Assembly: GCF_010093815.1 (NCBI RefSeq)
Contig: NW_022985554.1
Location: 1,458,999 to 1,522,998, forward strand
Origin: Pseudovirgaria hyperparasitica
Taxonomy: Eukaryota > Ascomycota > Dothideomycetes > Acrospermales > Acrospermaceae
DNA length: 64,000 bases
Direction of reading: 5' to 3'
A program made the position numbers and the translations under genes. The notes under the pieces were generated by a model. It saw nothing but the letters and a program-made list of their open reading frames with translations, did not search any database and was not told the DNA's origin. Shown here piece after piece: positions 23,601 through 33,460 of the stretch (its first letter is position 1; each line of letters starts with the position of its first letter).

Positions 23601-25250
23601 CGCTGTGGTTGTTGTCAGTGATTATAGGATGAGGCAGCTTGTGAACAAGAGAGCTTGGTGAGGAGATTAATGAGAGAGATAAAATTCAGGAATGTGGAGG
23701 ATGGTGCAATATAAGTAGCTTTATGATCCGGATCAGTCGCACTGCAGTTTCCTAGGACCTAAAGACGCATCCATGGTAGACTGATCCAGCGATTGGCAAC
23801 ACTAATATTGAAAGCAGTAGCAACAATAACATGACCATTAATAACACCATTAGTACGACTGAAATGAACAATACATTACCGTTTCTCAACTGTCGTGCAT
23901 CACTGCTCATAAGTGCAAGTTAGGCTTACATGTTGATCAATAGCTCTCCGCTGGTTCTTAAGGCCATTGTATGCATTGTGTTCTGTTCTTCACATCGCAG
24001 CAAGCCTCATGCGCACGATGCCGGTGGTCAAGTGGTCGACCGGAAGTGCGCGGGCTATTTGTTTTCAGCCCTCAGGTCAAAAAAATGATATCGCAGCATT
24101 CGTTGGCTCTCAAACCTGGGCCATGTATACCAATATCTATGGTACCCGAGATAGTCCTAGAGCTTAATAGTGACTTCCCATGGCATTTTGACATCGCTAC
24201 TCGTACCGGACATTGCGGAAGCTCCTTTTTGCCAGGTATCAATGACCGGATCTCTCTGGTGAGTTGGAGATAAGGAAGAGAGTTTTGCCTGAGATACGAT
24301 CACAGCCCAATTCCTAGCGAACGCTCTGGAAGGTAGAATAGGTACGTCCGTGAAATCAGAAGTTTCCTTTCGTTGTGTCGCGGTAGCCAACATCACGTTA
24401 CCAGGCAAGGAATGGCAAGCATCGTTGCCATATAGTCGTCGGCAACAGTTTACTTCAACGGCTCATCAGACCGACTGCAAAGGCTTGTAGATATCTATTG
24501 AATTGGTGTTGTATTTGTAGGACATTTGGTGCAGTGATAGTCATGGAGGTAACACTAAGCTACATCCTACCGTGTTCGGGCACCGCGTTCCCGGTCATCA
24601 CTACATCCATGGAAGTCTTGTTACATACAAGATCTAGCGTGCCAAGCGATTAAGGGAAAATGGATTCATCCGGTAATGTCTAGATCGGGATGCAAAGGGC
24701 GCGCAACTTTGCTCAAACCGATGCATCTGCGTGAAGGGATATTACTCGTGAAGGACATCTGAAGAATCAATTTGTCCTCTTTTCCCGGAAACTAAAAGCG
24801 GGGATGCCTGTTTAGACAAGAGCAGCCCCGGTTCGTGAGATCAGAGCTGTGACTGAACTGTGACTCCGAACGGCCCCCACAGTGCTAGCAACAGCTGCCG
24901 GTGTCGAAGTCCTGCAGTTCTAATGAGGCATCGCTCATATGCCTAACCTGGAGCTGTTTCAGTCGATATTACAGCGGGTTGCTCATCTTCTCTCGTGTTG
25001 ACTTGTACACAACACACACTTGGACGTAACTTCAGTGAACAGGTCTTCTAAGTCTACTTCGTAGCTGTGTCAGCCTCAGGCAGCAACGTATCATCATCCA
25101 AAAAGCCATACTCTGTGCTTAACCGGCTGCGTAGCTCGTTGGCAAATACAATAGTCCGTTTTCACCTGATTAGTCGACATCATCATAGACATCAGTAAGG
25201 CTTTTCAATCTCCATTAACGTAAGGGATCGACACTAAGAAGCTGCAGAAT
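23601..25250. other. intergenic region, 1.65 kb, no supported gene
   Basis: Contains the PLA2 promoter at the left (about 23600-23760) and the acetyltransferase promoter at the right. Several short open frames on both strands (for example 23971-24273 plus, 24157-24408 minus) overlap each other and resemble nothing I know. 24160-24420 could be a relic of a gene, but I cannot support it. Confidence 0.35.
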
Positions 25251-25968
25251 ATGCCTCTGGTCATCGAGCCCGCCACGGAAGCGGATTTGTCTGACTATGT
25301 TGACATTCAACACGCTGCTTTCGCTGACGGCGAGGTTGGCCTACTACTCAACTCCAGAGGACCATTGACAGAAGCTCGTCGCAAGATGTATCACGAGCGA
25401 TCACTAAACGACATGAAGAATCCGACCTATCATTACATCAAGTGCGTCGACACGGACCTAAATAAGACCATCGGCTTTGGTAAATGGCGAATCCATCCAA
25501 ATGGCAGGACGCAACAGGAAGTTGATGATAGCTGGTATACGCCGACGCCACAGCCAGAGAGCAATGTGAAGGCTGAGCATGACTTCTTCATGTATCTGAA
25601 CGAGTCCAGGAGAGATTATATGGGAACGAAGCCGGTTGTTTGTAAGTTTTGACAACTCTGTTCTGTAGTTTTCTTAGACTCGACTTACACACAATCTTCA
25701 AGTCTTACATGTGATGGTCACACTTCCCGAGCACCAGGGACGAGGCGCCGGGAGGATGATGATGAAGTGGGGTGTTGATGAAGCAGACCGGCTTGGTCTT
25801 GATGCATACGTTGAATCATCAGAGGCTGGCCGTCGTTTATACGAGAGCTTTGGTTTCAAAATGCTGAAAGAGCGTATATGGAAGCTGGCAGACTACGGCA
25901 TACCTGGAGATCTCACTGCAACGAATGCGATTCTCTGGCGCGACGCTCCATCTAAAAAGGTGGTCTGA
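25251..25968 (+). CDS. GNAT-family N-acetyltransferase
   Basis: Two exons, 25251-25641 and 25703-25968, give 218 aa. The C-terminal half has the acetyl-CoA binding motif A (LHVMVTLPEHQGRGAGRMMM, with the QGRGAG pyrophosphate loop split just after the intron) and motif B (YVESSEAGRRLYESFGFK). The N-terminal half (MPLVIEPATEADLSDYVDIQHAAF) is the usual first strand and helix. These fungal proteins acetylate small amines or protein N termini; substrate unknown. A related but distinct GNAT lies at 37866. Confidence 0.9.
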
Positions 25969-26603
25969 TTTGGGTTTCCGTTATAGTTTCAAGAGTTCCA
26001 TGTGCATGTTGGTAGAGGTAGACAGTCGTATCAGGATTGTATACTGGTTACCTGTTCCAATATGTGGCAGGGCGGGCCTCGGTGGTTGTTCGTACAAGAC
26101 GAATGAAACAACTATTTCCAGCAACATTGTGCGTCTCTAGATCTCCATTCAGCACTGTTACACCAATAGCTTCAGTGCATCGGTGAGATTTCTAATACTC
26201 TCGGTCTTTGTCGGGGACCCGATCGGATTTACACATTTTGAAGGGGCTGCACTAGGGTATCCATGCAAGCGTGGTGTTGGACATGCAGCGTCCAACAGTA
26301 GTGCGTCTTCAGCTCGAATTCCACTGGCGCTGAGCTGGTCTTATATGATCCATGACGTCTAATCTTTGACATTCGCACGAGAAGTTCGCAGATATCAGGT
26401 CTAACACAATCGAGCATGCTGGAAAATTTTACGCTAAGCCCAGTACTTGTCCGAGTCGACGGATCCGATAGTAGCTCAAGATCTGAAGCTCATGTGTGAT
26501 TATATATTGACCCAACAGCCATCAAACTCTAGCACTGCGTCTCCCCAGTAATACCATATACCGAAACCCACACCCATAGCAACATACTCCTTCTCCACTC
26601 ACA
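25969..26603. other. intergenic region upstream of the SDR reductase
   Basis: No gene seen. The right end carries a TATA-like run (gattatatattgac, about 26496-26509) and a C-rich, A-rich leader just before the reductase start, typical of a strong fungal promoter. Confidence 0.4.
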
Positions 26604-27632
26604 ATGATCACCAACCCCACCATACCCACAGATTCTCTCGTCCTCGTGACCGCCGTCAACGGCTTCATCGGCGCCCATATTGCCTCCCAGTTTCTCACGC
26701 ACGGCTACCGTGTTCGCGGTACGGTACGATCTCTCTCCCGCTGCAAATGGATGCTCTCACACTTCACCGCCCTCCACGGCGCCAACCGCTTCTCCCTCGT
26801 CGAAGTCACCGACGTACTTGTCCCAGGTGCCTGGGACACAGCCGTACAGGGCTGCGCCGGCTTCGTGCACGCCGCCGCGAGCGTCGACATGGCGATCCCG
26901 GACGCGCACGCACACATCGCAGAAGCGGAGAAGGGCGCGATCGAAGCGCTTGAGGCTGCGCGCAGGGCCGGTGTGCGCGCGTTTACGTTTCTGAGCTCGA
27001 GCTGGACGCTGTATACGCCGCCGTTCCGGACCGTGGGGCCGTTGACGGAGGACATGTGGAACGAGGAAGCGGTGGCGCTGGCATGTAGTGGGAAATCCGA
27101 CGAGGAGAAGGGCATGGCACCGTTTATGGCGGGCAAGGTGCGTGCGGAGCAGGCTTGTTGGGCGTGGGTGAGCGCGAATCAGCCTGGGTTTACATTTAAT
27201 ACGATTCCGGTTTCGACGACGTTTGGGCCATTGGTGAGCGCGCGGGATCAGGCGTATGGCACGACGGCGGGATTTTTGAAGAATGCATTTGATGGGGAGA
27301 ACACGGACTTCTTGAATTCGTTTCCGCCGCAGTTTTTTGTGGATGTCAGAGATGTGGGACGGCTTCACGTGGCAGGTATCATTGATCCAAGCGCGGATGG
27401 GAAGAGGATATTGGCATTTGCGAGGGACTTTAATTGGGATGATGTGTTGAAAACGTTCAAGGAGAAAGCTCCGGGGAAGGAATTTGGGATTCAGGGGTCA
27501 GAACGGGATCTGGCCCAGGTGGAGAACAAGAGAGGGGAGGGCTTGCTTCAAGCGCTGGGAAGACCGGGTTGGGTACCCCTGGAAGAGAGTCTGAGTGACT
27601 GTGTAGATGGGTATCGTGAGGGTACAGAGTAG
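26604..27632 (+). CDS. extended SDR, NAD(P)-dependent ketone/aldehyde reductase-like, altered active site
   Basis: Single exon, 342 aa, resembling the dihydroflavonol-4-reductase/GRP2 (methylglyoxal reductase) branch of extended short-chain dehydrogenases. The cofactor loop reads VTAVNGFIGAHI, where Ala replaces the first Gly of the usual TGxxGxxG (residues 16-23). FTFLSSSWTLY (128-137) supplies the catalytic Ser. At the YxxxK position the sequence is FMAGK (174-178), so the proton-donating Tyr is replaced by Phe while Lys is kept. The rest of the fold is complete, and GC-rich codon use shows no decay. It may have lost classical reductase activity, use another residue, or belong to a subfamily with this change. 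Tail-to-tail with the EthD gene, 49 bp apart. Confidence 0.88.
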   Translation: MITNPTIPTDSLVLVTAVNGFIGAHIASQFLTHGYRVRGTVRSLSRCKWMLSHFTALHGANRFSLVEVTDVLVPGAWDTAVQGCAGFVHAAASVDMAIPDAHAHIAEAEKGAIEALEAARRAGVRAFTFLSSSWTLYTPPFRTVGPLTEDMWNEEAVALACSGKSDEEKGMAPFMAGKVRAEQACWAWVSANQPGFTFNTIPVSTTFGPLVSARDQAYGTTAGFLKNAFDGENTDFLNSFPPQFFVDVRDVGRLHVAGIIDPSADGKRILAFARDFNWDDVLKTFKEKAPGKEFGIQGSERDLAQVENKRGEGLLQALGRPGWVPLEESLSDCVDGYREGTE

Positions 27633-27681
27633 GATATTTATAGGCCGCCAGACACTCCAAGTTACTCCTGGTATCATGGAC

Positions 27682-27996
27682 TTACCTTACTCCACCATCC
27701 CTCGTCGTCACAAACGCCTCACGGAAAAGATACGTCCTGAAGCTCGTGTCATCAATGATATTGTCCTCATCAGTAGCAATTATGATTGCAGCTTCAGGCG
27801 CCATGACCTTTGCACTCATTGCCTCCAAATGTGGCTGATCTCGTAGCACAATTTTTGCGATTGCGCCGTATGCGCTGTCTGACGGCTCGCGTGGAGCCAT
27901 AGGAGTGATGTAGTGCTTGTCATGCTCGAGTGGGAAGCCCTCGCCGGCGATAGAGCGGACGAGAGTCAGGAGATTCTTCTTCCAGTACTCTGGGAA
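27682..27996 (-). pseudogene. EthD-domain protein, 5' part missing or unrecognised
   Basis: The frame from 27996 (after an ACTTAG acceptor) to the stop at 27682 encodes 104 residues: FPEYWKKN…LVRSIAGEGFPLEHDKHYIT, then SAYGAIAKIVLRD, and PEAAIIIATDEDNIIDDTSF. This matches the body of fungal EthD-domain (dimeric alpha-beta barrel) proteins, which often accompany polyketide or aromatic-degradation enzymes. The first beta strand and the usual RKPG…EEF motif should lie in an upstream exon, but the AT-rich DNA from 28000 to 28350 offers none. It is therefore either truncated or uses a distant first exon. No stop interrupts the visible part. Confidence 0.55.
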
Positions 27997-28932
27997 CTAA
28001 GTGTTCTGAAGTATGACTTGCTTGCTATCCCACAATGGCACAAATTGGCATCATTGGCCACCCCTTTGAAATTAGGAGCTGTGGGTATGTTGAATGAGAT
28101 ACTGAAAGAGTTGAATATCGAGTGGATATTATTTCCTTTGAAAAGATGAATTATTTGCTCTGCTTTCTCGTAAAGGTACTCAGGAGTTAGAACATGAAAT
28201 TCAGTGTCCCTTAAAGAATTTTCGGTAGGCAGATACATGACTAAGCGATCTTGGCACTTCATAAAGTTACATTTGACACCCTCAATTTTTTCTCTCTTGC
28301 ACATTCTGGCATTGAATTTGCAACGCAATTGTCGAGCCATCACTAGTGGAGACAAGCTCTGGAGAGTGGTTCCTGCGACTGTTCATGATGTCCAAAATGG
28401 TCCCCTCGTCAGCCGTCTCACTGCCCGCCATGGCTACCGGCCTGGTTCTGGGGCGTCTAGACTCTAGCCTCGATGGATCATGGAGAAAGCCAACCGCTGC
28501 ATCGGAAGCGATGATGCATAGTCCCGTGCGAGCCACTAGTCGAATACGAGTTATACCGCTGTGATGAATTCCTGGATCGTGCATGCATCCTATACGCATG
28601 CTGGTAGGCAGATTCAGTTGGAGGCTGCCCCCACGCTGCGTAAGCCCCTGATGCACTCGGCAACTAGGATCATCCCGGCGCTTTCAAATCTAGCCGTCGA
28701 CGAGACCCTCCTGGAGCCCACCTAGAATACTGAAAATTGACCAGTACACCTCACATATATTGTGATAAATACTTTTGCGATTTGCGACTGGATTGTATTC
28801 AATGAGGATGGATTGTACAACTGTATTACAGCGCACATGGTCACTCACCAAGGTGGCCAAGATTTGCTAATAATCTTTATATTTTACATAGCACTACAGA
28901 ACCTAGATGGTTTGAACATGTGGGCCTCTCTA
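27997..28932. other. intergenic, partly AT-rich region
   Basis: 28000-28350 is clearly richer in A/T than its neighbours and its open frames have no family resemblance. It may be the decayed 5' part of the EthD gene or an inserted relic. 28350-28930 shows nothing recognisable. Confidence 0.35.
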
Positions 28933-30145
28933 TCATATATCATCATAAGTAATTAGATCTTCTCTTGACTCGGTCGGTGATAGAGGCCCATCTCCGACCT
29001 GTTTCACATTTTTCAACATGCTTCCCATGCCGCTACCCTTACGGCTTGTACGAAAGTCGCTGTTGCTACTGGCATCCTTCGACTTTGATCTGGCATACCG
29101 TCTGCCAGAGCCTTCCACTAGTTCAAAATCATTCGGCAAATGGGCACCCATTTGACCGGTCTGGAGCTCAGTGAAGAATTTGTGAAGGCTCGGAAGACTA
29201 GCAGTGATACACGAGGTATGTAGTACAATCTGGTTGATAGCTGTCAATGTGTTATTATACCAGGTCTTGTCCATTGTTTCGAGATAGCCGCCTAAAAGGA
29301 TCAGAGATGCAATCGAGACGAAGCAGACCCTAGAGCCGTCAGCTACGGTCCAATCGCCGACCTGCTGAGTACCCACACGAGTCTCAATATGAACAAGGCC
29401 GAAATTGACAAACGGAGGCCGATGGCCATGTTCAAGTTCAGAATGACTGGCAGAATTACTGTTCCTAGGAGCAGATCGGTGATGATGTTCAGGACGGTGA
29501 TTGGGTACCAGAGGTATCGCCCAGTCCGACAACGAGCATTTTCGAATATGTATCTCTCCGGTGAGCGACACATGAAGGCGACAGAAAAAACAGAAAATAA
29601 AGTCCAGATGGTGATTAAACCCGCAAGGACCCATACCCAGATCCGCATCTGCTTGCCTACGTTATCAATGCGTCCTGACAGGATGGCGACAGAAGCTTTT
29701 GCTAAAGCTTGTATGACTATGGACAAGAGATTTTGCGAATACGTCAGCTGAGATCATCAATTCTATCCTTTGTTGGTAATTATCGGTGACTTACTTTGAA
29801 GTAAGATCTGAGCATGCTACTAGTTAAGGTATCGATGTGACGGCCTAAACCATTGTTTACCGAATATTGCACCACAATCGCCTGCGGTACCAACATGATC
29901 TAGAAAATTAGAAATGAAATCATAGAGGCCTATATTGGACTCACATTTGCAGCGAGTAGTAAAGCATCACTGACATAGAACGCCCGTTTCTTGTAACCCA
30001 AATTCATGTACAGCTGGGCAGCTGCAACGGATGCCGAGACACAAAGGAAAGTATACGTAACGACGACGACTAAGCCGCCCTGATCTGTCTCGTTGTAGAG
30101 ATACAGGGGCGGATATGCACCACCATCGAGGTTGATGTCTGCCAT
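28933..30145 (-). CDS. fungal rhodopsin-like (PTH11-related) seven-helix membrane protein
   Basis: Four exons, 30145-29945, 29899-29795, 29747-29377 and 29329-28933, give 357 aa. The N terminus is extracellular and short (MADINLDGGAYPPLYLYNE), followed by TM1 GGLVVVVTYTFLCVSASVAA, TM2 near YVSDALLLAANIMLVPQAIVV, then QMRIWVWVLAGLITIWTLFS, WYPITVLNIITDLLLGTVIL, LRLSISALFILRLVVCFVSI and a last helix with NQIVLHTSCITASLPSLHKFF. The motif of a conserved final helix followed by a Ser/Lys-rich cytoplasmic tail ending REDLITYDDI is typical of the fungal rhodopsin/SAT4-like family. No EGF-CFEM domain. Ligand and function unknown; I chose donor GTGGGT at 29376 because only it keeps frame. Confidence 0.82.
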
Positions 30146-31627
30146 ATCCGGCGGCACAGTCGAGCAGTCAAGACAGAAAGAAAGAATTTGAACACAAGAA
30201 ACAGTCTTTCAAGACCACAGGGCCCTGACGGCTTCATAACGTGCTCATTGTCGAGTTGACGATCCGACAGCTTGGAACAAGGCTGCGAAACAAAAGAAAA
30301 ACGCCTTCGCTACTGCTTTGCCCAGAGCCTGTCACCTCTTGTTGACGGTGGGTCTATTGGGGGGAGAAGCACGGCCAGTGGACGGTTTGCCTCGATGGCA
30401 CATCCATAGACACGACCAACAAGCAAGCATCCATGCACGCAGAAACGACATTTATGTACCATGATGTCCATCAACCAGGCAGACGTTTCGTGGATCGGTC
30501 GACGCCGGGAGTGAGTTGCAGCCGGTATCCGACATGATGGGCGTGGTGGAAAGGAGGTCAAAGGACAAATGACAAGATATGATGCAGTTAGATGTTCTGC
30601 AGCAGTGTGCGCCGAGATGTTAATCAACAAAGCATGGAAGGATGTGTTTATTGATTGGATGGAGCGCGCTCGGCAGTTGTGGGTGGGTGGATGGTCGTCT
30701 GCATTGTACAGTAAGACGGTACAGTAATATTACTCTGCATGTACACAATCAGGAGGCGGGATCTAAGCAGGGGATCCCGCCCGATAGCAGCCGTGTGGGG
30801 CGGAAGATATCAGCATAGGGAGCGCACATGTGAGCATTCAGACTCATCTACCCAGGTGAACATCGACCTACATACCAACAAATTCGACACAATATCACCA
30901 ATCATCAATTAACTTACTTGGACATAAGCACTTATGCGATATAGGCGTATCCGTATATCAGTTATGAAAAGCGCAGAGATGAGCATGCATATATAGGAGT
31001 GGAACACTCGCTGGGACATCTACTAACTAGCACGCCGCACCCACGCCGCAAACACGCCGCAACACGCCACAGCCATCAAGTTGTTGAACAGTTGTGTACT
31101 CCATCGACTATCATATATTGAAGATTGAATATGCTCTCTACCACGGCCGCCACCGTGCCCCAGCATACGGCATCATACGCCATCCTTCAGATCCTCCAGG
31201 AGCCCTGGTTGAAAGCCTAGAATGTAATCATGTAACTGCGGCCCGCCACGCTGCAGCCCACACCCTTGCCCACTGCATGGATTCCCCACTGCCGTCAGTC
31301 GTCTACATACTGCCCATCATTGCGGTACTTGAACATGCCATGTTCTCTCCACCAAATCGACCAACCTGCCTTTTGGTGTTTGATCTCTACTCTTAGCTAC
31401 AGAAGCCGTGCATTAGAAGATAGCAGCCAGAACACTAGCTAAGAGCCCATGGATCGCCGGACTCCTCCATCTCTCACGTTGTGCGTCTAGGAATATGTCT
31501 TCTGGCCTGCTTCTATCCTTCTTCTATACTTCTCCTTCCCCTCTCCACTTGGCTTTGCTGCATCATCTTTGCTCTTTCCACTCTTCCTTCTCCTTCTCCC
31601 TCTTTTCTTCAGTATCGGTCGTATAGA
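30146..31627. other. intergenic region, divergent promoters
   Basis: No supported gene in 1.5 kb. Notable items: a 9-bp inverted repeat GGCGGGATC / GATCCCGCC (30755-30763 / 30773-30781) that could be a binding site; a degenerate ACGCCGCAA repeat run (31031-31070); and a strong C/T tract at 31490-31620 forming the likely leader of the permease gene. Confidence 0.4.
31031..31070. repeat. short degenerate tandem repeat (CACGCCGCA-like units)
   Basis: Four imperfect copies of a CACGCCGC(A) unit in a row, upstream of the permease gene. Simple sequence; no further meaning inferred. Confidence 0.6.
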
Positions 31628-33460
31628 ATGACCGACAGCAAGATGGACAGCATCGTCCATGATGCGGGAAGGTCGAGTAACATCTCCGATGGCGATGGCA
31701 ACCTTGAGGCCGGTGCTCATAAGGAATACCATCTACGCTTCTCGAACAATAACCTATCCAATCGGAGCAGAAACATGCTTGAGGTATGCTTCAATCTGCG
31801 AAATTGGCCATATCTGGACATGCTGACTCATGCCTCCCTGTTCACAGCGATATATCAACTTACCACCAGCAATTGCCTTCAGTATCACCATCATGTCAAC
31901 ATGGCCTTCGCTGAGTTTATCTCTGCAAGCTGGTCTATACAATGGTGGTCCGACAGCTCTAGTCTGGGGTATGCTTCTTGCAGGCTTCGGTTCCACAGCT
32001 ATTGCCGCTGTACTCGGAGAAATGGCGTCCATGTAAGCTCCACCACTTTATTTCGCGTATGCCGTACTTAATTCTCCGTAGTACGCCACAGGTCGGTGCG
32101 CAGTATCGCTGGACCGGCATATATGCTCCGAAATTTCTGAATCCTCATTTCTGGAGTTTGATCCAGGGTAAGTAGTCGATGCATTACTCTTGATTGGGCG
32201 ATGACTTGCAAGACTTGACTTGGTTGATATGACTGTGACAGGTTGGTTGACCCTCTTTGCATGGATCACACTTTGTGCTGTCTGGCCGTTCTTGACGGCA
32301 CTCCTGCTGCAGGGCGTGGTGATCCTTAATTACCCAGACTATGTGCCTGAAAGGTGGCATGCCACTCTGATAATGTGGGCTCTGCTCGCGATTCCTGTAT
32401 TTGCAAATATATTTGCTCGTCGACTCTTGGTTCTTCTTGAGATCATTGGTGGTGTCCTACACATCGTCTTCTTTTTCTGCATCATTATCACGCTTCTTGT
32501 CCTCTCACCCCGCAGCACTAGCTCGTTCGTGTTCACTACATCATTCTATGGACAGTCTGGGTGGGATAGTGAATTCGTACAATGGTGTTTGGGCCTATTG
32601 ACGACCACGGGTATCCTTTGCGGTGAGTATATTACCAGATTGCACCAGAATGATGCTGATTTTTACCAGGTTTTGACGGCTCACTCCATCTGAGTGACGA
32701 AGTCAAAGACGCCCCAAGGAAAGTTCCAGTAGCCATGATTACCAGCATGGTTGTGAACAGCATCATCGGATTCATCTACCTGATCATCATCCTCTACTGC
32801 ATTGGCGACGTCTCACGTGTGCTCAACACCACCACCGACTTCGCAATCATCGAAATCTTCTACCAGACGACAGGTTCAGTCGCATGGGCTACGGTTCTCA
32901 GCTGTATGGTCGTCATCCCCTCCCTAATCTGCCAATTCGGCGTCTTTGCCTCCGTTTCGCGGCTCGTCTGGGCCTTTGCCATGGACAACGGCCTCCCCTT
33001 CTCCGCATACTTCTCCCACGTAAACACGCGCCTCAAGATCCCCCTACGCGCTCTCCTCCTGGTCACCGTCATATGCTGCCTAATCTGCCTCATCAATATC
33101 GGCTCCACAACCGCCTTCTACGCCGTCCTTTCACTCGGCGCCCTCGCCCTTTACGGCTCCTACCTCCTCCCGGTCCTCTTCTTTCTCTACCGGAAACTCG
33201 TCGGCCCAAGCGTTCAATACGGGCCCTTCAACATGGGCGGCCTATCTACCCCTATCACCATCTATGCCGCGGTGTGGCTCGTTTTTGTCCTTTTCTGGAC
33301 CCCTTGGCCGCAGTTCTTGCCCGTTACCACAGATACGATGAACTGGTCTAGCCCGATTTTCGTAGGTGTGGTTGTGCTTGCGATTGCGGACTGGTGTATT
33401 GGAGGTCGGAAGAGGTTTCGCGTCCCTACAACTGTGGAAGACTCGCCGTATGTGGAGTAA
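31628..33460 (+). CDS. amino acid/GABA permease, APC superfamily
   Basis: Five exons, 31628-31783, 31848-32032, 32082-32167, 32242-32622 and 32670-33460, give 532 aa. A hydrophilic N-terminal tail precedes about 12 membrane helices: SITIMSTWPSLSLSLQAGLY and GPTALVWGMLLAGFGSTAIA (TM1-2), PQVGAQYRWTGIYAPK in the linker, LLEIIGGVLHIVFFFCIIIT, FDGSLHLSDEVKDAPRKVP (the conserved HxSEE-like turn, here HLSDE) and CQFGVFASVSRLVWAFAMDNGLPFS. This is the Bat1/UGA4-like family that imports amino acids, GABA, choline or polyamines. Substrate cannot be fixed from sequence. A long C/T-rich leader precedes the start. Confidence 0.93.

Noticed and set aside
26705-27368. Long minus-strand frames opposite the SDR gene
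   Set aside because: Antisense shadows produced by the high GC content of the reductase gene.
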